58,482 bases of DNA, taken from assembly GCA_934438085.1 (NCBI GenBank), contig CAKSBC010000015.1, positions 1 to 58,482 on the forward strand. Direction: 5' to 3'. This DNA comes from an uncultured Lachnospiraceae bacterium. GTDB taxonomy: Bacteria > Bacillota > Clostridia > Lachnospirales > Lachnospiraceae. The position numbers were made by a program, and so were the translations under genes. Each line of letters opens with the position of its first letter. The first letter of the stretch is position 1. This document shows positions 45,213-54,585 of this stretch, in pieces. The notes beneath the pieces are model-generated. The model did not search any database and was not told the DNA's origin. It worked only from the letters and a program-made list of their open reading frames with translations.

Positions 45213-45567
45213 AGAGAAGGATATTAAGGAGCTTGTAAAGCTTGCTTATAATGCTCTTGATGAAAAAAAGGCATCTGATATCTCCATAATAGATATATCA
45301 AAGCTTTCAGTCGTTGCAGACTATTTTATCGTTGCTTCTGCTGATAACATCAGACAGACTGCCGCTCTTTGCGATAACGTTGAGGATACACTCGGAAGAG
45401 CCGGATATGAGCCAAAACAGATTGAAGGCCGCAGCTCTGCAAACTGGATACTTATGGATTACAGAGATGTTATAATACATATTTTCGACAAGGAAAACAG
45501 ACTTTTCTACGATATAGAAAGAATTTGGAAGGACGGCCGTAAGATCGTCAGCATTGAAGAGCTCTAA
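45205..45567 (+). CDS. rsfS: Ribosomal silencing factor RsfS
   Basis: RsfS binds L14 and blocks subunit joining. I chose ATG 45205, 9 bases after AAGGA, giving 120 residues; ATG 45199 is possible (spacing 3). Motifs: DISIIDISKLSVVADYFIVAS, GRSSANWILMDYRDVIIHIF and RLFYDIERIW. In-frame codons upstream lie inside yqeK. Confidence 0.93.
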   Translation: MNEEKDIKELVKLAYNALDEKKASDISIIDISKLSVVADYFIVASADNIRQTAALCDNVEDTLGRAGYEPKQIEGRSSANWILMDYRDVIIHIFDKENRLFYDIERIWKDGRKIVSIEEL

Positions 45568-45570
45568 ATT

Positions 45571-46182
45571 ATGAAGATAGGTATACTCGGAGGTACCTTT
45601 GATCCGATACACGCAGGACATCTTCATATAGCAAGAGCTGCCGCAGACGAGTATTTTCTCGACAAGGTTTTGCTTATGCCTGCCGGAGATCCTTATTTTA
45701 AAGCGGATAAGAAAGTCAGTCCGCCTCAAATAAGGCTGCTGATGACTAAGGTCGCAGCAGCCTCAGATCCGCTGTATGAAATAAGTGAATTGGAGATATT
45801 CGATAAATCAGGTACTCATACGGCTGATACGCTATTAAAGCTTCATGAGCTTTATCCTGAAGATCAGCTGTATTTCATAATGGGTCTTGATTCACTCGAA
45901 CAGCTGAATCTGTGGTACAGACCTGATGTTGTCCTGCAAAATGCAGTGATACTTTGTGCATCGAGGGACGCCGAGCATGCAGCACAGAGCTTTAATACGC
46001 TCAGAAATGAGCTAATGCTGATGTTTAAAGCAAATGATCCTGATATAAGACTGATACATACTTCGGAAATGGACATATCATCTACACAAATCAGACAGAG
46101 GATCTGTGAAGGTGAAGATGTTTCTGATGTGCTTTTACCTGAAGTACAAAGAATAGCAACAGATAATCGACTTTATACATAA
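45571..46182 (+). CDS. nadD: Nicotinate-nucleotide adenylyltransferase
   Basis: Makes deamido-NAD in NAD synthesis. The 203 residues have the nucleotidyltransferase HxGH motif in GILGGTFDPIHAGHLHIA (4-21), MGLDSLEQLNLW and the SSTQIRQR (ISSTxxR) motif. In many Firmicutes nadD comes before yqeK; here it is last, 3 bases after rsfS. Confidence 0.95.
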   Translation: MKIGILGGTFDPIHAGHLHIARAAADEYFLDKVLLMPAGDPYFKADKKVSPPQIRLLMTKVAAASDPLYEISELEIFDKSGTHTADTLLKLHELYPEDQLYFIMGLDSLEQLNLWYRPDVVLQNAVILCASRDAEHAAQSFNTLRNELMLMFKANDPDIRLIHTSEMDISSTQIRQRICEGEDVSDVLLPEVQRIATDNRLYT

Positions 46183-46217
46183 GTATGGTATTTATCTTTA
46201 AAATCAGGTGCATTTTG

Positions 46218-46246
46218 TTGACTTTTGATGTATAGTTTTAGATAAT
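46218..46246 (+). promoter_or_regulatory. Promoter of sepF-lspA-rluD
   Basis: TTGACT (46218-46223) and GATAAT (46241-46246) are 17 bases apart, 38 bases before the sepF ATG. Confidence 0.7.
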
Positions 46247-46283
46247 ATCTATTATAGATGCTGAAATAAGGAGTATATAAAAG

Positions 46284-46850
46284 ATGAGTTTTATAAATAA
46301 AATCGTTGACGGACTCAAAGTAAATCAGAATCAAGAGGATGATGAATACTTCCTTGACGATGAGTACTATGATGATACAGATGACTACGAGGATGAGGCA
46401 CCGAGAAGCGGCGGAAGTATCTTCAAGAGTAAATCATCATCAGCTTCCGATAATACAGAGCAGCGCTCAGGAGGTTTTTTCAGCAACAGAAACAAGATAG
46501 CACCTGTTCAGAATACAATGCAGGTAACTATGAGAAAGCCAAGAACACTCAGAGATTCCGAAGAAATCTGTGACGACCTTCTTGACGGAAGAGCTGTAGT
46601 TATTAATCTTGAGGGAATCAATTCTGACCTCGCTCAGAGAATTATAGATTTCACATACGGTGCTGTATACAGCATTGACGGAGAAATCCAGAGCATATCG
46701 AAATATATCTTTATGGCATCACCTCACTCCGTATCACTTGCAGGTGATTTTGCCGGATCACAGAGCATGATGGGTTCAGGTTCACAGAGCCAGTCATATT
46801 CTGAGCCTGCAGCAGCTCGTACAAGCGGTGGTTTCAGTTTCAATGGCTGA
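46284..46850 (+). CDS. sepF: Cell division protein SepF
   Basis: SepF anchors FtsZ to the membrane. The 188 residues show an N-terminal amphipathic helix (MSFINKIVDGL), a disordered acidic linker (about 15-75), the core domain (about 80-155: VTMRKPRTLRDSEEICDDLL, VVINLEGINSDLAQRIIDF, SISKYIFMASPHSVSL), and an unusual Ser/Gln/Gly-rich tail. Confidence 0.94.
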   Translation: MSFINKIVDGLKVNQNQEDDEYFLDDEYYDDTDDYEDEAPRSGGSIFKSKSSSASDNTEQRSGGFFSNRNKIAPVQNTMQVTMRKPRTLRDSEEICDDLLDGRAVVINLEGINSDLAQRIIDFTYGAVYSIDGEIQSISKYIFMASPHSVSLAGDFAGSQSMMGSGSQSQSYSEPAAARTSGGFSFNG

Positions 46851-47370
46851 TATTAGCAAATTCAAAAGAGCCCTGACATTTATTGTCCCTACATTGGCAC
46901 TTATCGGTATTGACCAGTGGACAAAGCTCCTTACACTTACAAAACTTAAAGGAAGCGATCCAATCGTTCTTATAAAGAATGTATTGGAGCTTCTTTATGT
47001 TGAAAACAAAGGCGCGGCATTCGGACTCATGTACGGCATGAAATATATATTTGTACTTCTTGCCGCAGTAATTACTGTAGCTGTCTTTTATATGTTTATG
47101 CATATGCCGTCCGATAAGCGCTTTATTCCTTTTGATGCTGCACTGATATGTGTAGCTGCAGGAGCGGTAGGCAATGTCATTGACAGACTCAGACTCGGTT
47201 ATGTTGTTGATTTCATTTATTTTAAACCGATAGATTTTCCGGTATTTAATTTTGCCGATATCTGCATTACCGGAGCTGCGGTATTGATAATTTTTCTCTT
47301 TCTTTTCATCTACAAGGAAAGCGATATTCAGCAAATTCCGTTCTTTGGAACCAAGGATCATATCAAATGA
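46843..47370 (+). CDS. lspA: Signal peptidase II (lipoprotein)
   Basis: A 175-residue membrane aspartic protease that cleaves prolipoproteins. Four membrane segments; conserved IDQWTKLL, NKGAAFGL, GAVGNVIDRLRLGYVVDF (catalytic Asp) and PVFNFADICI (catalytic Asp). It serves the lipoproteins encoded in this window. ATG 46843 overlaps sepF by 8 bases; a GTG at 46828 is less likely. Confidence 0.93.
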   Translation: MADISKFKRALTFIVPTLALIGIDQWTKLLTLTKLKGSDPIVLIKNVLELLYVENKGAAFGLMYGMKYIFVLLAAVITVAVFYMFMHMPSDKRFIPFDAALICVAAGAVGNVIDRLRLGYVVDFIYFKPIDFPVFNFADICITGAAVLIIFLFLFIYKESDIQQIPFFGTKDHIK

Positions 47371-48308
47371 CGAGTATCATTTTTCATAATACCGATAACG
47401 AAAAAATCAGACTTGACTCATATCTCTCAGAGCAATTTGAGGATATGAGTCGTTCTCGTATTCAAGGACTGATAAAAGACGGCATGATAACCGTTAACGG
47501 TAAGAATATCAAAACAGGATATAATCTTATTGACGGGGATGTTATTGATACAAATATTCCCGAACCTGAGGAAATTTCTATTAAAGCGGAGGATATCCCG
47601 CTTGACATAGTTTATGAGGATGACGATGTAATAGTAGTTAATAAGCCAAAGGATATGGTCGTACATCCCGCAAACGGACATTGCAGCGGAACATTGGTAA
47701 ATGCTTTGATGTATCACTGTAAGGATTCTCTCAGCGGGATCAACGGTGAATTAAGACCCGGAATCGTACATCGCATAGATAAGGATACTACCGGTCTTAT
47801 TATTGCATGCAAAAACGACAAGGCTCATAATTCTATAGCGGAGCAGCTTGCCGTACACAGCATAGATCGTGAATATATAGCGCTTTGCTACGGTAATATC
47901 AAGGAAGACAGCGGGACTGTTAATGCACCTCTTGCCAGAAACAAGACTGACCGCAAGCTTATCTCTGTATGCAGAGAGGGCGAAGGAAAACACGCTGTAA
48001 CGCATTATACGGTCCTTGAGAGGTATCCAAAGGCTCAAGGCATGTCTATGCCGCTCACATTAGTTAAATGCCGCCTCGAGACCGGCAGAACGCATCAGAT
48101 AAGAGTTCATATGAGCCATATCGGTCATCCGCTTGCCGGAGACGAAGCTTATGGCATTAAAAAGGATCCTCTTAACGGTCACGGGCAATATCTGCATGCG
48201 GCTGTCTTGGGTTTTATCCATCCTTCAACAGGTGAAAAGCTTCGTTTTGAAGCACCGCTTCCGGATTACTTCGAAAACACTCTGAACAGACTCAGAAGAC
48301 TTTCATAA
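47367..48308 (+). CDS. rluD: RluA/RluD family pseudouridine synthase
   Basis: A 313-residue enzyme with an S4 RNA-binding domain (residues 14-75) and a catalytic core with HRIDKDTTGLIIACKN (catalytic Asp near 137) and RLETGRTHQIRVHM. In Bacillus the lspA neighbour is YlyB; the name here indicates the family. It overlaps lspA by 4 bases (ATGA). Confidence 0.93.
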   Translation: MTSIIFHNTDNEKIRLDSYLSEQFEDMSRSRIQGLIKDGMITVNGKNIKTGYNLIDGDVIDTNIPEPEEISIKAEDIPLDIVYEDDDVIVVNKPKDMVVHPANGHCSGTLVNALMYHCKDSLSGINGELRPGIVHRIDKDTTGLIIACKNDKAHNSIAEQLAVHSIDREYIALCYGNIKEDSGTVNAPLARNKTDRKLISVCREGEGKHAVTHYTVLERYPKAQGMSMPLTLVKCRLETGRTHQIRVHMSHIGHPLAGDEAYGIKKDPLNGHGQYLHAAVLGFIHPSTGEKLRFEAPLPDYFENTLNRLRRLS

Positions 48309-48359
48309 ATACAAAATAAAATACATACATTCTACATTTTTTTGAACTATTATTATCAC

Positions 48360-50609
48360 ATGCATAAAGATGATCTTAAAAAGTTTCTGAATAACAAAAA
48401 TAAAGAACCGATAGCCATTGCCGTTATAATGGCTGTTTTTTTCGTGTGTACGACATTAGTTATATCTGAGCAAATTGAATCCAATCCCATACAGTTGGAA
48501 AATGACAATGACTCGGACGATTCAGCTGATGCGGCTGCCGGACTTAAGTTTCAGCGCCCGAAATCTCTGTTAAAGGATATTTCAAAGGGTGATGAAGACG
48601 AAGCCTTTGTACCTGGACCGGATAAGCTCAATATGGCATATTATTATGCAGACGATGCCAATACCGACGATGCAATTAACTCATATGCCGGAAAAGTATA
48701 TCAGGAGCTCAGCTCTAAAAACGCCAATTATATGGCGAGCTTTTATGATCTCACTGATGTTACACCGCTTAAGATGGCACAGCGTCTGGGGATCGACAGC
48801 AGCAGAGTTTTAGGTAAGTATAACCCTACCGACGGCAGTCATGATCCGGGAAATTCATCCACATGGACAGTCAATTCATTTAAAAATGTCAGTGTTAATT
48901 TTTATGACGGTGACGGAAAACGAATTAACGGATATTATGCTGTTCAGGAGATCATGTCTCTTGCCAGTGTATATATGTATTATCATGACGATTATAATGT
49001 CGAAGATTTTTCAAAATACTGCAATTCTCTTTTTGAAACAGCCGTAACATCAAAGGTAAGCCTTGGTTCTGTTTATTATTGTTCAGGATGTCTTAATAAA
49101 ACGACTCAGCAGGAATCAACAGAGGCCCTTGCTATGGAGGCTCAGGCACTGGCTCAGGAAAACAAGCTTTCATTACAGACTGCATTAAGTTCAGGATTAA
49201 ATCTCGGCACCGTTGAAACTATAAAAGAAAATGAATCTAACGCTGTCAGCAATCAGAGCACGACCATAGAGCAGATATTCGATTTCGGTTCTGAAAGTGA
49301 TACCTATGTCAATTATTATCAGGAAACCTCTCAGACAGCACCGGCTGAAACAGCCTCAGAATCCGTTCATGAAGCTGTAGAAACCACGACGACACCGCCT
49401 GAAACAGCCCCTGCCGCAACTACTGCCGCTCAGCCTGCACAGACTCAGTTTGAGGAAATCATTGACTCGAACACACCTCCTGCAGTTTTAGGTGAAAGCT
49501 ACTATGCACCTGAATATAAGCTCGCAGAAGAAACCTCTGCTGATACAGCTGTAGTTAACGGTAAAAGATTCAGTGGTTCAGATGAACTTCACTATGTTGA
49601 AGAAACTACTGCTGATTCAAGCTCAGCCACTCAAGGTGTTGCAGTATACAATTCTTCTGTAACTCAGCCTGCAAAAGCCTTTGTAGATGAAAACGGAAAT
49701 ATTGTATATGCTGATTCACTGAACACAGCTGAATCGAGCTCATCTTCAGTAAATGCACAGAACAATGCGACCGGCACAGCAGCTGACAGCCAAGCTTCTG
49801 AAACAGTTGAACAAATAGAACAGAATGCCGTGGCACAAAGGATCAATGCACTTTTACAGCAGGCCAATATCCAGGCTACCGCAGATTCATACTGTCCCGG
49901 ACATGTTGACATTTATGTAACCATCAAGATTCGCGGTATCGATGATAAAAACGGTCTGTTTGCCGTTGATAAGATAGGAAATGATCCTGCTAACTTTAAT
50001 GATAAATGGCAGGGCTGGACAGAAGAGCGAATAGCTGAGGCAAAAGCGCTCAACTCACAGGATTGGCTTGAGGAGTACGGACTTTCGATTTCATCAATCA
50101 ATCTTGAGAACCCATTAAATGCAGAAGAGATTCAGAAATATCTTGATACACTTCCTGCAGATGTAAGTGAGCTCCGCAGAAAAGTTATTGAATTTGCATT
50201 GAATTCTGTTGGAAAAATTCCTTATTATTGGGGTGGTAAGCCTGCCGGCGCAGGTTATTCCTCAAACAGATTCGGAACTCTTATCGGTCCTGACACAAGA
50301 GGAAGGATACTTAAGGGACTTGATTGCTCCGGCTGGATAAATTGGATCTATTGGTCAGTGACAGGCAGAAGCCTTGCAGGCCAAAGCACCGGAACTCTCG
50401 TAGGATGCGGAAGAAAAATCTCAAGAGGTGATCTTAAGCCGGGAGACATTATAATAAGAGTCGGAGACGATGCGCACGTAGTAATGTTCCTATGCTGGGC
50501 AGGGGATGGTGATTTCTATGCCATACATGAAACAGGCGGTGTTATAAACAACGTAACAGTCTCTAAAATGACAGCAAACTGGCCTTATTACAGATCACTC
50601 GCGGATTAA
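48360..50609 (+). CDS. Membrane-anchored NlpC/P60-type cell wall hydrolase
   Basis: A 749-residue protein with a short basic N-terminus, one membrane segment (about 14-35) and a long external part. A Thr/Glu/Ala/Ser-rich region (about 320-490) separates two mixed domains. The C-terminal NlpC/P60 fold has the catalytic cysteine in GLDCSGW (Cys 656) and the histidine in DDAHVVMF (His 706), with AIHETGG after. Two Cys motifs, YYCSGC (about 240) and YCPGHVD (about 513), are typical of Lachnospiraceae relatives. Peptidoglycan cleavage is inferred. ATG 48360 is preferred to TTG 48342; neither has a ribosome binding site, and TATTAT lies 7-12 bases upstream. Confidence 0.85.
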   Translation: MHKDDLKKFLNNKNKEPIAIAVIMAVFFVCTTLVISEQIESNPIQLENDNDSDDSADAAAGLKFQRPKSLLKDISKGDEDEAFVPGPDKLNMAYYYADDANTDDAINSYAGKVYQELSSKNANYMASFYDLTDVTPLKMAQRLGIDSSRVLGKYNPTDGSHDPGNSSTWTVNSFKNVSVNFYDGDGKRINGYYAVQEIMSLASVYMYYHDDYNVEDFSKYCNSLFETAVTSKVSLGSVYYCSGCLNKTTQQESTEALAMEAQALAQENKLSLQTALSSGLNLGTVETIKENESNAVSNQSTTIEQIFDFGSESDTYVNYYQETSQTAPAETASESVHEAVETTTTPPETAPAATTAAQPAQTQFEEIIDSNTPPAVLGESYYAPEYKLAEETSADTAVVNGKRFSGSDELHYVEETTADSSSATQGVAVYNSSVTQPAKAFVDENGNIVYADSLNTAESSSSSVNAQNNATGTAADSQASETVEQIEQNAVAQRINALLQQANIQATADSYCPGHVDIYVTIKIRGIDDKNGLFAVDKIGNDPANFNDKWQGWTEERIAEAKALNSQDWLEEYGLSISSINLENPLNAEEIQKYLDTLPADVSELRRKVIEFALNSVGKIPYYWGGKPAGAGYSSNRFGTLIGPDTRGRILKGLDCSGWINWIYWSVTGRSLAGQSTGTLVGCGRKISRGDLKPGDIIIRVGDDAHVVMFLCWAGDGDFYAIHETGGVINNVTVSKMTANWPYYRSLAD

Positions 50610-50710
50610 TACATTGCGGATATTTATGCATTAAATTATTTTATTATGTAGAAATATCCTATACATGGCTTTATAATGTAATAGATTTTAAAACAAATGA
50701 AAGGAGTTAG

Positions 50711-50737
50711 GTGTTTACACCGCTGATATATGGATAA
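50711..50737 (+). CDS. Possible 8-codon upstream frame overlapping the transketolase start
   Basis: GTG TTT ACA CCG CTG ATA TAT GGA TAA encodes an 8-residue peptide. AAAGGAG lies about 5 bases before it, whereas the same site is 23 bases from the transketolase ATG at 50730. The small frame ends five bases past that ATG, so termination could reinitiate there. Alternatively GGTG-TTTA-CACC folds and brings the site closer. Confidence 0.3.
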   Translation: MFTPLIYG

Positions 50738-51554
50738 TTCTCAGCTTAAAAAACATGCCAACGATATTAGAAAAGGGATTATAACAGCTGTACACAGCGC
50801 AAAGTCCGGACATCCGGGCGGATCACTTTCAGCTGCCGATATTCTTACATATCTTTATTTTGAAGAGATGAATATTGACCCTTCTAACCCTAAAAACGAG
50901 GAGCGCGACAGATTTGTGCTTTCGAAGGGACATGCTGCACCTGCTCTTTATTCTACACTTGCAAACAGAGGATATTTTAGTACTGAAGAGCTTGAAACAT
51001 TAAGACATGTTGGCTCTATTCTTCAGGGCCATCCTGATATGAAGCATATTCCGGGTGTTGATATGTCAGCCGGATCACTCGGTCAGGGACTTTCTGCAGC
51101 CTGCGGAATGGCTCTTTCAGCTAAGCTTGACAGAGCAAGCTTCCGTGTTTATGCAATGCTCGGAGACGGAGAGATCCAGGAAGGTCAGATCTGGGAGGCA
51201 GCAATGTTTGCCGGCCACAGAAAGCTTGATAATTTAGTTGTTATCGTTGATAATAACGGACTTCAGATAGATGGTAATGTCGCTGATGTATGCTCACCAT
51301 ATCCTATTGATAAGAAATTTGAAGCATTTAATTTCAATGTTATCAATATTGACGGTCATGATTTTGATGCTATCAGAGGTGCTTTTACTGTAGCCAAGGC
51401 ATGCAAGGGAATGCCTACTGCTATCATTGCTCATACAGTTAAAGGCAAGGGCGTATCCTTCATGGAGGATCAGGCTTCATGGCACGGAACAGCACCAAAT
51501 GATGAGCAGTTTGAGACTGCTATGGAAGATCTTAATAAGGCAGGTGAATTATAA
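50730..51554 (+). CDS. Transketolase, N-terminal subunit
   Basis: A 274-residue thiamine-diphosphate-binding half: HSAKSGHPGGSLSAADILTYLYF, LSKGHAAPALY, GSLGQGLSAACGMALSAK and the GDG...NN cofactor motif (LGDGEIQEGQIWEAAMFAGH, VDNNGLQIDG). Together with the next gene it makes a full transketolase, as in many Clostridia. TAATG overlap of one base with the partner. A TATAAT at 50672 is a weak promoter candidate. Confidence 0.93.
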   Translation: MDNSQLKKHANDIRKGIITAVHSAKSGHPGGSLSAADILTYLYFEEMNIDPSNPKNEERDRFVLSKGHAAPALYSTLANRGYFSTEELETLRHVGSILQGHPDMKHIPGVDMSAGSLGQGLSAACGMALSAKLDRASFRVYAMLGDGEIQEGQIWEAAMFAGHRKLDNLVVIVDNNGLQIDGNVADVCSPYPIDKKFEAFNFNVINIDGHDFDAIRGAFTVAKACKGMPTAIIAHTVKGKGVSFMEDQASWHGTAPNDEQFETAMEDLNKAGEL

Positions 51555-52495
51555 TGGCTGATATAAAGAAAATTGCTACAAGAGAAAGCTACGGTAATAC
51601 ACTTGCCGAGCTTGGTAAAACACATGAGGATCTTATCGTTCTTGATGCTGACCTTGCAGGCGCAACCAAGACAAGCATTTTCAAAAAGGCTTTTCCTGAC
51701 AGACATATAGACTGCGGTATTGCAGAAGCCAATATGGCAGGTGTGGCTGCAGGACTTGCAACCTGCGGAAAGGTGCCTTTCATGAGTACTTTTGCTATGT
51801 TTGCAGCAGGACGTGCTTTTGAGCAGGTGAGAAACTCTATCGGTTATCCTCATCTTAATGTTAAGATCGGAGCTACTCATGCAGGTATTTCTGTAGGAGA
51901 GGACGGAGCTACTCATCAGTGCAACGAGGATATAGCTCTTATGAGAGAGATCCCGGGCATGGTAGTAATCAACCCATGTGATGATACAGAGGCAAGAGCT
52001 GCAGTTAAGGCAGCATATGAGTATGTCGGACCTGTTTATCTTCGTTTCGGCCGACTTGCTATTCCTGTAATCAATGATCCTGAGACTTATAAGTTTGAGA
52101 TCGGTAAGGGCATTACAATGAAGGAAGGAAGCGATGTAACTATTATCGCTACCGGACTCTGCGTAAACGAAGCATTGAATGCAGCTGAAAAGCTTGGCGC
52201 TGAGGGAATTAATGCTGAAGTTATTAATATACATACTATTAAGCCTTTAGATGAGGAGCTTGTAATCGCTTCAGCTTTAAAGACCGGAAAGGTAGTTACA
52301 GTAGAAGAGCATTCAATTATAGGCGGACTCGGAAGTGCGGTATGTGAAACACTTTCCACAAAGGCGCCTACTAAGGTTCTTCGTATCGGTATTAACGACA
52401 CCTTCGGTGAGTCAGGACCTGCTGTCGAGCTTATAAAGAAATACGGACTTGACGCAGACAGCATTGCTGCAAAGGTCAAAGAATTCTGCAAATAA
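51554..52495 (+). CDS. Transketolase, C-terminal subunit
   Basis: The 313-residue partner carries the pyrimidine-binding and C-terminal domains: DADLAGATKTSIFKKAFPDR, CGIAEANMAGVAAGLA (the catalytic Glu), TFAMFAAGRAFEQVRNS, HAGISVGEDGATHQ and VVTVEEHSIIGGLGSAV. The two subunits supply the non-oxidative pentose phosphate route. Confidence 0.94.
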   Translation: MADIKKIATRESYGNTLAELGKTHEDLIVLDADLAGATKTSIFKKAFPDRHIDCGIAEANMAGVAAGLATCGKVPFMSTFAMFAAGRAFEQVRNSIGYPHLNVKIGATHAGISVGEDGATHQCNEDIALMREIPGMVVINPCDDTEARAAVKAAYEYVGPVYLRFGRLAIPVINDPETYKFEIGKGITMKEGSDVTIIATGLCVNEALNAAEKLGAEGINAEVINIHTIKPLDEELVIASALKTGKVVTVEEHSIIGGLGSAVCETLSTKAPTKVLRIGINDTFGESGPAVELIKKYGLDADSIAAKVKEFCK

Positions 52496-52524
52496 GAAAA
52501 TAATACATCATTAAAAACAATATT

Positions 52525-52575
52525 AAAAAACCGTGATTCGGTCTCGTTATGTATAAGACTGCTTCGCGGTTTTTT
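52525..52575. terminator. Bidirectional terminator between transketolase and recombinase
   Basis: AAAAAACCGTGA pairs with TCGCGGTTTTTT, with an inner GGTCT/AGACT helix. Runs of A and T on both sides let it serve both convergent genes. Confidence 0.85.
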
Positions 52576-52582
52576 CTCTTTC

Positions 52583-53632
52583 TCAGTCTTCCCTGAGTTT
52601 TACCTTTGATCTTGCTAAGCGGCGTCGTTCCTCGCCGATAGCAGCATAGTGCTTTTTGGTGGTATTGACATCACTGTGACCTAAAACGTCAGCAACAAGA
52701 TAAATATCGCTGGTTTCCTGATAAAGATGCGTACCGTAGGTGGATCTTAGTTTGTGTGGTGTAATGTGCTTAAGCGGGGTAACGATCTTAGCATATTTTT
52801 TTACCATAAGCTCTGCACTTCGTACGGATATACGCTTATTCTGAAGCGAAAGAAAAAGAGCATTTTCAGAACCTGGTTCAGGAAGTCTTGACTTTCGTTC
52901 CTCATAATAAGGCAATATCATGTCTGCGACCTCATCGCTGAAATATACGGTTTCTTCCTTGCCGCCTTTTCTGTGAATATTAACGGCAGTTTCATTTAAA
53001 TCAATATCATTAAGATCTATACCTACACATTCTGAGACACGCATACCTGTACCGAGCAGAAGAGCAAGCATTGCTACGTCACGTTTTTTTGTTCGCTTAT
53101 GAAATTCCTGCTGTCTTTTTGTAAGACCTTCACCTGATTCAGCCTCGTCTAAAAGGCTTGAAACCTCATCATAATCAAGTCTGATTATTTCTTTTTCCTT
53201 TATCTTCGGAAGGTGTACCAATGCCGCCGGATTAACAGTTATTTCCTCACGTTCATAAAAATAGTTATAAAAAGACTTAAGTGATGATATCTTTCTTTTA
53301 ACGGCACTTTCTTTATTGGCAATATCCTCGCCGTCTTCACCGGGACGATATTTTAAATACTCCATATATTCTTCAATATCGGCAGGTTTTAGCTGTTCAA
53401 GTATTGAAAAGTCAATATCTATCAGCGCTTTATTCTTATAAAAAGGATTAGTATCCCTGATGAAAGTAAAAAAAACAGTGAGATCATATGCATATGCCAG
53501 TCGTGTCCTTGACTGAGTACGGGGTTCGATGCCTCTAAAAAATGCAGCACAAAACGGAGGGAGTTCATTAAGCATCTCCTTCAGCTTTAAATGTATTTTT
53601 TTATCTTCCTGCTCATGGTATTTAAAAGCCAT
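52583..53632 (-). CDS. Tyrosine recombinase (XerC/XerD-like integrase)
   Basis: A 349-residue recombinase with an N-terminal SAM-like core-binding domain (about 15-130) and the catalytic domain. Catalytic residues: Arg in GTGMRVSE, Lys in HRKGGKEE, HKLR (His, Arg), GHSDVNTTKKHY (His, nucleophile Tyr). CGGAGA precedes the start on the minus strand. It stands alone, without phage genes or evident attachment sites, so a resolvase-like chromosomal role is as likely as a mobile-element one. Confidence 0.9.
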   Translation of the reverse strand: MAFKYHEQEDKKIHLKLKEMLNELPPFCAAFFRGIEPRTQSRTRLAYAYDLTVFFTFIRDTNPFYKNKALIDIDFSILEQLKPADIEEYMEYLKYRPGEDGEDIANKESAVKRKISSLKSFYNYFYEREEITVNPAALVHLPKIKEKEIIRLDYDEVSSLLDEAESGEGLTKRQQEFHKRTKKRDVAMLALLLGTGMRVSECVGIDLNDIDLNETAVNIHRKGGKEETVYFSDEVADMILPYYEERKSRLPEPGSENALFLSLQNKRISVRSAELMVKKYAKIVTPLKHITPHKLRSTYGTHLYQETSDIYLVADVLGHSDVNTTKKHYAAIGEERRRLARSKVKLRED

Positions 53633-53775
53633 TAAAATTCTCCGGATAAAAATTATGATTTTTCTGTTAAAACAATGCTACTTATAATGCATCGGTATAT
53701 AATAAAAATTGATGCAAAAATCAATAATTACTATTATAAGCCGTATTAAAATTATATCATCATTAAGCATTGCCA

Positions 53776-53784
53776 TGGTATAAT
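53776..53784 (+). promoter_or_regulatory. Extended -10 promoter of the rhomboid gene
   Basis: TGGTATAAT, a full extended -10, is at 53776-53784. The 15-base string CATGGTATAATTATT recurs before the transposase (20686-20700). The rest of 53633-53860 is AT-rich with no gene. Confidence 0.55.
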
Positions 53785-53860
53785 TATTCGCAATTCGGGA
53801 AAAACAAGCATTATGAGTATGATATGGTCATAATGTAAAAAATAATCTGACGGAGGCAAA

Positions 53861-54466
53861 ATGCCGGATTTATACAAAAAAGCTCATATAACACAAATAT
53901 TGATAGCTATAAATGTTATCATTTTTTTTGCCGAATCCTTCATGGGTGGAAGTGAAAATCAGGCTGTAGCATTAAGGTTTGGTGCATTTTATGCCCCATA
54001 TATTATCAATTTGAATGAATGGTACAGGCTTTTCACCTCAATGTTTCTGCATTTCGGACCGGAGCATCTGGGAACAAACATGCTTTCCCTTTTGGCACTG
54101 GGCCCGTATGCTGAGAAGATATTAGGAAAATTTCCGTATCTGTTTGTTTATTTATTTTCAGGGCTATGCGGAAATGTATTAACCCTTATAGCAGAGCTTA
54201 TGACACATCAGGTATCGCTTTCGGCAGGTGCTTCCGGAGCAATCTGCGGACTGATGGGATTTATAGTTTTCTTATCTATACTCCCGAGATCAAGACGCAT
54301 ATTTCCGCTAAAAAATGTCGGACTGGCGCTTTTATGCATGATAGTACCCGGAATAACTGATCGCTCAATTAATCTCTATGCACATATAGGCGGTGCTGTC
54401 AGTGGTTTTTTAATGACAGCGATAATATACGGTTTTAGAAGATTATTTAATTTTGTACATAAATAG
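53861..54466 (+). CDS. Rhomboid family intramembrane serine protease
   Basis: A 201-residue membrane protease with six predicted segments. Conserved features: FLHFGPEHLGTNM (Asn 73), GASGAICG (catalytic Ser 125) and YAHIGGAVSGF (catalytic His 175). Substrates are unknown. CGGAGGC precedes the ATG. Confidence 0.92.
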   Translation: MPDLYKKAHITQILIAINVIIFFAESFMGGSENQAVALRFGAFYAPYIINLNEWYRLFTSMFLHFGPEHLGTNMLSLLALGPYAEKILGKFPYLFVYLFSGLCGNVLTLIAELMTHQVSLSAGASGAICGLMGFIVFLSILPRSRRIFPLKNVGLALLCMIVPGITDRSINLYAHIGGAVSGFLMTAIIYGFRRLFNFVHK

Positions 54467-54585
54467 AGCTTTGAATAATCATGAAAATATAGTATAAGTA
54501 AAAATACTTCGATTTAATATATTTAATGAGAAGTTGAATAAGAATTAAATTTTCAGAAATCAGAGCATACTATTTATTAAATTAC

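Noticed and set aside
45571..46182. nadD placed after rsfS instead of before yqeK
   Set aside because: The order varies among Clostridia, so it is not worth a separate finding.
51470..52234. 254-codon minus-strand frame inside the transketolase C-terminal gene
   Set aside because: A long shadow frame with Ser/Cys-rich composition, antisense to a clear conserved protein.
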